Source: CAYJRR01 sp964372275 [NCBI: uncultured bacterium] (GTDB lineage: Bacteria; CAYJRR01). From it: a stretch of 18,117 nucleotides of DNA. The stretch is from positions 1 through 18,117 of the forward strand of contig CAYJRR010000092.1 in NCBI GenBank assembly GCA_964372275.1, in the 5' to 3' direction. The notes under the pieces are model-generated. The model worked only from the letters and a program-made list of their open reading frames with translations. It was not told the DNA's origin and did not search any database. Positions 14,288 through 18,117 of this stretch are shown one piece after another. The position numbers were made by a program, and so were the translations under genes. The stretch's first letter is position 1. Each line of letters begins with the position of its first letter.

Positions 14288-15057
14288 CCCTTCGAGAGAC
14301 GCAGGCCCTGTTTCATGCGTTGGTGACGCGCGCGCCAGGGGCGGAGGGCGTGGCCGTCGATTCGTGCTTCGTCGGAACCCAGGACCTGTCCGCCGCGGAG
14401 CGCGTCGAGATCTACGCTCGGATGTACCGAGGCCGGATGGTCGACGCGCTTCGCGAGGATTTTCCCAAGATCGCGGAGATTCTCGGCGACGAATCGTTCG
14501 GGACGGCCGTCGCGAACTATCTCCGCGAGCATCCGTCGGAGCATCCCGACCTGGGGAGGATCGGGCGCCGGTTCGAGGACTACCTGCGATCGGCGCCGCC
14601 CGCGGGGGCGCCGGTCGACCTCGCCGACCTCGCCGCGCTGGAATGGGCGCGCGCGGAGGTGTTTCTCGAGGCCGACGGCGCTCCAGCGACGCGAGCCGCC
14701 TTGAAGCAGATCGAGCTCGCGGCGTTCGCCGGAACGCGGCTGCGCTTCGTCTCCGCCTTCCGCCTCCTATCGCTGGAGCACGACCCGCTGCCGGCGTGGC
14801 GGGCGCTCGAAGCCGGCGCAACCGTTCCCGATCCGACGCGCCGCCCGACCCGGATCGCGGTCTGGCGCCCGGCGTTCGAGGTGTTCCACACCGATCTTCC
14901 GACCGACGAGGTGGAGGCCGTGCGTCGGGCGCTCGCTGGATCGCCGATATCGGAGGTGTGCGAGGCGTTCGCGACGCGTCCCTCTCCGGCCGAGGCCGCA
15001 CATGCCGCGATCGGCGGATGGTTCGACGAGGGCTGGATCGCCGCGCTCGTGCCGTGA
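14284..15057 (+). CDS. DUF2063 (BufC/HvfC-like) partner of the MNIO enzyme
   Basis: The 257-residue product carries the DUF2063 N-terminal domain (about residues 5-102): 'TQALFHALVT', 'ERVEIYARMYRGRMVDAL', 'EDFPKIAEILGDESFGTAV', 'NYLREHP', and 'GRIGRRFEDYL'. The C-terminal half (about 112-257) begins with 'LAALEWARAEVF', again typical of the family, and ends in a short helical and beta region with 'FEVFHTD'. Such proteins are encoded with DUF692 enzymes in bufferin-type operons and are thought to bind and present the precursor. The ATGA overlap with the DUF692 gene supports a shared function. It is the last gene of the operon; 72 bp separate it from the toxin-antitoxin pair, with no strong terminator. 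Confidence 0.92.
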   Translation: MTLRETQALFHALVTRAPGAEGVAVDSCFVGTQDLSAAERVEIYARMYRGRMVDALREDFPKIAEILGDESFGTAVANYLREHPSEHPDLGRIGRRFEDYLRSAPPAGAPVDLADLAALEWARAEVFLEADGAPATRAALKQIELAAFAGTRLRFVSAFRLLSLEHDPLPAWRALEAGATVPDPTRRPTRIAVWRPAFEVFHTDLPTDEVEAVRRALAGSPISEVCEAFATRPSPAEAAHAAIGGWFDEGWIAALVP

Positions 15058-15094
15058 CACCGATACGCGGCTCGACGAACGCGGCGCGGGCGCC

Positions 15095-15123
15095 TTGCTT
15101 CGGGAAGCAGTCGGTAGTACTAT
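15095..15123 (+). promoter_or_regulatory. Promoter and TAGTACTA operator candidate for the toxin-antitoxin pair
   Basis: TTGCTT (15095-15100) and TACTAT (15118-15123) are separated by 17 bases. The -10 ends six bases before the ATG at 15130, so the transcript would be leaderless or nearly so. A perfect palindrome TAGTACTA (15115-15122) overlaps the -10, and a small hairpin TGCTT-CGGG-AAGCA overlaps the -35. These fit autorepression by the ribbon-helix-helix antitoxin, which typically binds short palindromes on its own promoter. Confidence 0.5.
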
Positions 15124-15129
15124 TTCGGT

Positions 15130-15378
15130 ATGAAGGTGAAGACCTCGGTGAGCCTCTCCAAGGAGACGTTGAAGGCGCTCGACCGGCTCGGTCGGGAGCG
15201 TTCACGCAGCCGCTCGTCGGTCATCGAGTGGGCGGTACACGATCTCCTGGAGCGAGAAGCGCGCCGTCTTCGGGACGCTCGCGATCTCCAGCGGATCAAC
15301 GAGAACGCGGAGGCGCTCAACCGCAAGGCCCTCGACTCGCTTGCGGACCAGATCGACCTGTTCGAGGAGCGTCCCTGA
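15130..15378 (+). CDS. Ribbon-helix-helix antitoxin
   Basis: The 82-residue product has the ribbon-helix-helix pattern: the strand 'KVKTSVSLSKETLKALDRL' (2-20), a turn rich in Arg and Ser ('GRERSRSRSSV'), and second helix 'VIEWAVHDLLEREARRL' (31-47). This should dimerise to bind DNA. The C-terminal half is helical and acidic ('ADQIDLFEE' near the end), as expected for the part that wraps and blocks a toxin. It directly precedes a MazF-type gene with overlapping codons, the usual antitoxin-toxin order. The start has no Shine-Dalgarno, in keeping with the leaderless promoter. It probably represses its own operon through the palindrome at 15115-15122. Confidence 0.85.
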   Translation: MKVKTSVSLSKETLKALDRLGRERSRSRSSVIEWAVHDLLEREARRLRDARDLQRINENAEALNRKALDSLADQIDLFEERP

Positions 15379-15701
15379 AGCGCGGCGATCTGTATCGCAT
15401 CCGCCGCGCGACGAACGACGACCCGAAGGCCTGGCGGGTCTACGCCGTGGTGAGCCGGCAGGTCTTCATCGACTCGCGATCGTCGAGCGTCATCTGCGCG
15501 CCGGTGTACACCAACCGCCTCGGCCTTCGAACGGAGGTCCCCGTCGGGCCCGAGGAGGGTCTGAAGCACCCGAGCTCACTCCATTGCGATCGCCTGGTGA
15601 GCATCGAGAAGGCGCGACTGACGTCCTACGTTGGGGCGTTGAAGCCGGAGAGCCTGCGCGATCTCCGCGAGGCGCTCCGGGCGGCGCTCGCGGTCGAGTG
15701 A
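15375..15701 (+). CDS. mazF: MazF/PemK-type endoribonuclease toxin, apparent CTG start
   Basis: The 108-residue product matches the MazF/PemK fold: 'KRGDLYRI' (2-9), 'AWRVYAVVSRQ' (19-29) where the family usually has R-P-v-v-V, 'SVICAPVYTN' (38-47), 'GLKHPSSLHCDRL' (62-74, with the conserved Ser-x-x-x-C-D), and 'VGALKPESLRDLREAL'. The conserved Arg21 is in the expected strand. Such toxins cut mRNA in a sequence-specific way and are neutralised by the antitoxin upstream. No ATG, GTG or TTG is available in frame before this sequence. The best start is CTG at 15375, overlapping the antitoxin stop (CTGA), with GAGGAG five bases upstream. A non-canonical start may lower toxin output relative to the antitoxin, which is an inference. 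It converges with the VOC gene, stops 9 bp apart. Confidence 0.88.
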   Translation: MKRGDLYRIRRATNDDPKAWRVYAVVSRQVFIDSRSSSVICAPVYTNRLGLRTEVPVGPEEGLKHPSSLHCDRLVSIEKARLTSYVGALKPESLRDLREALRAALAVE

Positions 15702-15710
15702 ACGGAATCG

Positions 15711-16127
15711 TTACCGGCGTTGGCGGGGACTCGGTGGGTCGCGAGGCGCGATGAGATCGAAGCAATTGCCGTAGAGATCTTCGAACACGGCGACCGTTCC
15801 GTAGGTCTCCTCGGAGGGCGGTCGCACGAACACCACCCCGCGTGCGACGAGTCGGTCGTAGTCGCGCCAGAAGTCGTCGGTCTCGAGGAACACCAGGACC
15901 CGTCCGCCGGCCTGGCACCCCACGCTGGCCCGCTGTTCGTCAGACACGGCGCGAGCGAGCAGGAGTCCTGCGCCATTGGAACCCGGCGGACGGACCCGGA
16001 CCCACCGCTTTCCACCTCCGAGATCCGTGTCTTCGAGGCGCTCGAATCCGAGCGTATCGACGTAGAACCGGAGGGCTTCGTCGTAGTCCCGGACGGTGAG
16101 GGTGAACAGGGCGATCTGCTGGGTCAT
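15711..16127 (-). CDS. VOC-superfamily protein (glyoxalase/dioxygenase fold)
   Basis: The 138-residue product has the vicinal-oxygen-chelate layout of two beta-alpha-beta-beta-beta repeats: 'FTLTVRDYDEALRFYVDTLGFERLED' (8-33) opens the first and 'VLVFLETDDFWRDYDRLVARGV' (77-98) the second, ending 'GTVAVFEDLYGNCFDLIAP'. The usual first metal-binding His is absent (Leu-Phe-Thr there) and the C-terminal Glu of 'GNxxEL' is Asp (Asp124), so it may not be a classical glyoxalase I; such variants include bleomycin- or fosfomycin-resistance-like and uncharacterised proteins. The ATG directly follows the GFA-type gene's stop (TGAATG), so they are translated together. Confidence 0.88.
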   Translation of the reverse strand: MTQQIALFTLTVRDYDEALRFYVDTLGFERLEDTDLGGGKRWVRVRPPGSNGAGLLLARAVSDEQRASVGCQAGGRVLVFLETDDFWRDYDRLVARGVVFVRPPSEETYGTVAVFEDLYGNCFDLIAPRDPPSPRQRR

Positions 16128-16502
16128 TCAGAATGACCGGCCGTCGATGAGGCGTATTTCGAGGGCGAATGGATCGACGCCGTCGACGCATCCGAGGTTC
16201 AGACGGTAGTGCCCCAGCTTCAACGGGCCGTCGTGAAACGGATAGACGCCACAGGTTCTGCAGAACCAGTGGTTCACCACCCGGTCGCCGAACTGGTAGA
16301 GGGTCAGGAGATCCAGTCCCTCCATCGCGGCGAACGCGTCCGGAGGGTAGTAGACGGAGGACATGACCGCCCCTTTGCGGATGCAGATGGAGCAGTTGCA
16401 CCGAACACCGGTCGTGATCTCTTCGCTCCGGAAGGTGAAGCGAACGGCGCCGCAATGGCAGGCGCCGCGGTAGACCCTGGTTTGCGCCATGAGCGGATCC
16501 AT
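16128..16502 (-). CDS. GFA-family (glutathione-dependent formaldehyde-activating-like) zinc protein
   Basis: The 124-residue product has the zinc ligands of the GFA/CENP-V-type fold: 'GACHCG' (Cys15, Cys17), 'CNCSIC' (Cys35, Cys37, Cys40), and 'FCRTCG' (Cys81, Cys84), with 'GVYPFHDGP' following as is typical. Family members include S-hydroxymethylglutathione synthase, but most are uncharacterised, so the substrate is unknown. Start choice: ATG 16502 is used; ATG 16490 ('MAQTRVYRGACHCG') is also reasonable and would fit a leaderless transcript from GATAGT at 16511-16506, while ATG 16535 would overlap the divergent zinc-ribbon gene. It is followed without a gap by the VOC gene, and both may serve in aldehyde or xenobiotic handling, which is inference. 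Confidence 0.9.
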   Translation of the reverse strand: MDPLMAQTRVYRGACHCGAVRFTFRSEEITTGVRCNCSICIRKGAVMSSVYYPPDAFAAMEGLDLLTLYQFGDRVVNHWFCRTCGVYPFHDGPLKLGHYRLNLGCVDGVDPFALEIRLIDGRSF

Positions 16503-16533
16503 ACCACTATCCTGGCGGCACGGTGAGGCCGCC

Positions 16534-18117
16534 ATGACAACGTCGACGACGTGCGTCTATTGCAAGGGGACGGTGGCGCCGGATGCGACGAAGTGCCGCC
16601 ACTGCGGCGAGTGGATCGACGGCCGCTGGCGGGTCTCGGCGCCGGGAACGGTCTGTTTGGCGTTGATCGCCGGCGAACTCCCCATCCTTGGGCTGGCGGT
16701 AGTCGGCGTCGTGGCGGTTTCGGCCGGTTGCATCCCTGAACGGGACAACCCCTTCGATCCGTCGAACCGGCCCACGGCTGTCTTGAGCGTCGCGACCGGC
16801 CCCTACGATCGGCAGACGAACGCCTGCGCCGCGCCCGATTCGGTGCTCGACACCTTCAGCCGAGGGCGCTGCCTCCACCTGATCGCCGCCGGATCGGACG
16901 CGCCGAAGGGGACGGCGCGCTTCCGCTACGACGCCGACTACACCGGAGACGCGGACGTCGCGTTCGACAGCGGCGAGGCGGTGCTCGCGACCTCGTGGGC
17001 CTTCACGCCCGCCTCGCTCGGGACCGACGGCCGGCACGCCCGCGCGGGATCCCGGACGGTGCGGCTTCGTGTCGAGGACGGCGAGGGGAGATCGCACGAC
17101 GCATACGCCGACGTGACATTGGTAAACGCTGCCCCGACCGCGGCCTTCGCCGCGCGTCGCGTCCCCTATTGGGGTCCCCCGGGAACGGACGGGGAGACGA
17201 TGCTCCTGCGCCTTTCCGGCGCCGGGTATTCCGACGCCGACGGCGATGAGGTGAAGTTCTGCTGGCGCCTCCGGAACGACAGCCTTCCGGGCGTCGCCCC
17301 GTCCGAGGAGCGCTGCGAGACCGACCCGGTCCTCGAGATCACCGCGCCGGTCGGAGACCGGGGCGTGATCGTCTTCGAGCACTGGGTCTCCGACGGAACG
17401 GCCACCAGCCAGGTCGTCCCCGCGGTGGTCCGGCTCGACCGGCCGGCCGCCTGGGCCTACAGCGGCGTCGAGCTGTTCCTGCTCGACCTCGATCGCCAGG
17501 TCTTCGTCCTCGACTCCTCGCTTGCCGCCCGTCCCTCCATCCTGCCCCGGCCGGATCCGGCCGACGCGCGGGTCCACTGGACCTCTCCGGTCGGAGGCGG
17601 CCACGCGCTTCGCGGCGCCGACGCCGACGGCACGGAGACGAACGAGCTGGTGATGGCGTCGATCGTCGGCTCCTCCTACACGTGGAGCCAGGTGCTGCAG
17701 GGCGACCCCGATCCGGAGACGTTGTGGCTGGTCGGCGCGGAGCAGCTCTCCGAGCGCGTCGTGGTGCGCGCGTTCGAGGAGACCGATTCGGGCCAGCCGC
17801 CGGTTCCCGTCGCCGGCTGGTGGGGTCCGTCCGGCTCCGACTCCGACGACGCGTTCACGTTGCTCGACCCGCACGGCCGATTGTGGGTCGTGCCGACCTT
17901 CGGAAGGATCGCATGGCGCATCTCCCGTGTCGGCGGTTCGCTGGTGGAGGAGGCGGCGATCGTCGCCCCGGATGGCCGTTTCTTCGCGAACGTCTCGCTT
18001 CGCCCGCGCCCAAGCTCCCCGGACGGCGACTATGACGTCTGGCTCGCCGAGCTGCCCGACTTCCTCGGATCGGAACCGCTGGAACCGACCCGCGTCCGCA
18101 TCTTCCCCGTGGACGGC
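16534..18117 (+). CDS. Zinc-ribbon / lipoprotein-like signal / Ig-PKD-like repeat protein, 3' end outside window
   Basis: The frame is open for 528 codons to the right edge. Residues 7-27 form a zinc ribbon ('CVYC' at 7-10, 'CRHCGEW' at 21-27). A hydrophobic helix (about 38-65) then ends in 'VSAGC' at Cys66, followed by 'IPERDNPFDPSNRP', the look of a mature lipoprotein start. Next come Ig/PKD-like beta domains: about 82-195 (with 'GSRTVRLRVEDGEGRSHDAY') and about 196-305 ('SGAGYSDADGDEVKFCWRL', 'EHWVSDGTATSQ'), then beta-rich sequence with repeated aromatic/Asp patterns that could be a propeller ('LFLLDLDRQVFVLD', 'GRLWVVPTFGRIAWRI'). GGTGAGG five bases before ATG 16534 supports this start and therefore the fusion. 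An alternative is internal initiation near the hydrophobic helix, giving an ordinary lipoprotein. It diverges from the GFA gene with 31 bp between starts. Confidence 0.75.
   Translation, partial: MTTSTTCVYCKGTVAPDATKCRHCGEWIDGRWRVSAPGTVCLALIAGELPILGLAVVGVVAVSAGCIPERDNPFDPSNRPTAVLSVATGPYDRQTNACAAPDSVLDTFSRGRCLHLIAAGSDAPKGTARFRYDADYTGDADVAFDSGEAVLATSWAFTPASLGTDGRHARAGSRTVRLRVEDGEGRSHDAYADVTLVNAAPTAAFAARRVPYWGPPGTDGETMLLRLSGAGYSDADGDEVKFCWRLRNDSLPGVAPSEERCETDPVLEITAPVGDRGVIVFEHWVSDGTATSQVVPAVVRLDRPAAWAYSGVELFLLDLDRQVFVLDSSLAARPSILPRPDPADARVHWTSPVGGGHALRGADADGTETNELVMASIVGSSYTWSQVLQGDPDPETLWLVGAEQLSERVVVRAFEETDSGQPPVPVAGWWGPSGSDSDDAFTLLDPHGRLWVVPTFGRIAWRISRVGGSLVEEAAIVAPDGRFFANVSLRPRPSSPDGDYDVWLAELPDFLGSEPLEPTRVRIFPVDG

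Noticed and set aside
16507-17874. Minus-strand open frame of 455 codons at the right edge
   Set aside because: The plus strand here has a ribosome site, a zinc ribbon, a hydrophobic segment and PKD-like repeats in one continuous frame. The minus-strand product is low in motif content and Arg/Gly/Asp-rich.
1-18117. Search for CRISPR arrays, insertion sequences, tRNA or rRNA genes
   Set aside because: No regularly spaced direct repeats, no transposase-like frames with terminal inverted repeats and no recognisable tRNA or rRNA sequence were seen by eye; a covariance-model scan would be needed to be certain for small RNAs.

Overview
The window is a very GC-rich, densely coded bacterial chromosome segment with short gaps and many start/stop overlaps. 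I see no rRNA, tRNA, CRISPR array, transposase, integrase or attachment site. Several exported proteins carry lipoprotein-type signals, one with an acidic 'C-x-x-E-R-D-N-P-F-D-P' start to the mature chain, and there is a GAF/HD-GYP regulator. By my impression these fit a GC-rich soil or sediment lineage such as Acidobacteriota or Myxococcota, but no phylogenetic marker is present, so this is only a guess.

Layout. 1-1156 (minus): a SirB1-type transglutaminase-fold/TPR protein followed by the start of an MsbA-like ABC exporter that runs off the left edge. 1263-5972 (plus): a GAF + HD-GYP phosphodiesterase with an unusual helical insertion, a small hypothetical protein, an NAD-dependent epimerase/reductase, a GYF_2-like small protein and an M20 metallopeptidase, in tightly spaced pairs. 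An AT-rich inverted repeat (5996-6071) separates these from a minus-strand GNAT acetyltransferase and a small membrane protein (6063-7128). 7280-9256 (plus): a family-I-type lipase predicted to be a lipoprotein, then an exported protein with the Cys/His/Asp signature of papain-fold (Tox-PL-type) toxins or deamidases. 9268-9963 (minus): a fatty-acid-hydroxylase-type membrane di-iron protein. 9964-10329 is a gene-poor spacer with lower GC.

10330-12647 (plus): two tandem paralogous lipoproteins with a clan GH-A glycosidase-like domain, overlapping by ATGA. 12855-15057 (plus): a three-gene overlapping operon of an exported protein with two repeats resembling winged helices, a DUF692/MNIO enzyme, and a DUF2063 (BufC/HvfC-type) partner. 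15130-15701: a ribbon-helix-helix/MazF toxin-antitoxin pair. 15711-16502 (minus): a GFA-type zinc protein and a VOC-family protein. 16534 to the right edge (plus): a zinc ribbon joined to a membrane or lipoprotein signal and Ig/PKD-like repeats, incomplete.

The strongest candidates for something new are the MNIO operon, which has no Cys-rich bufferin-type precursor but does have an exported duplicated-domain protein as first gene; the exported papain-fold protein beside a lipase with no evident immunity gene; and the zinc-ribbon/lipoprotein chimera at the right edge. All function calls come from motif recognition by eye; no database search was possible.
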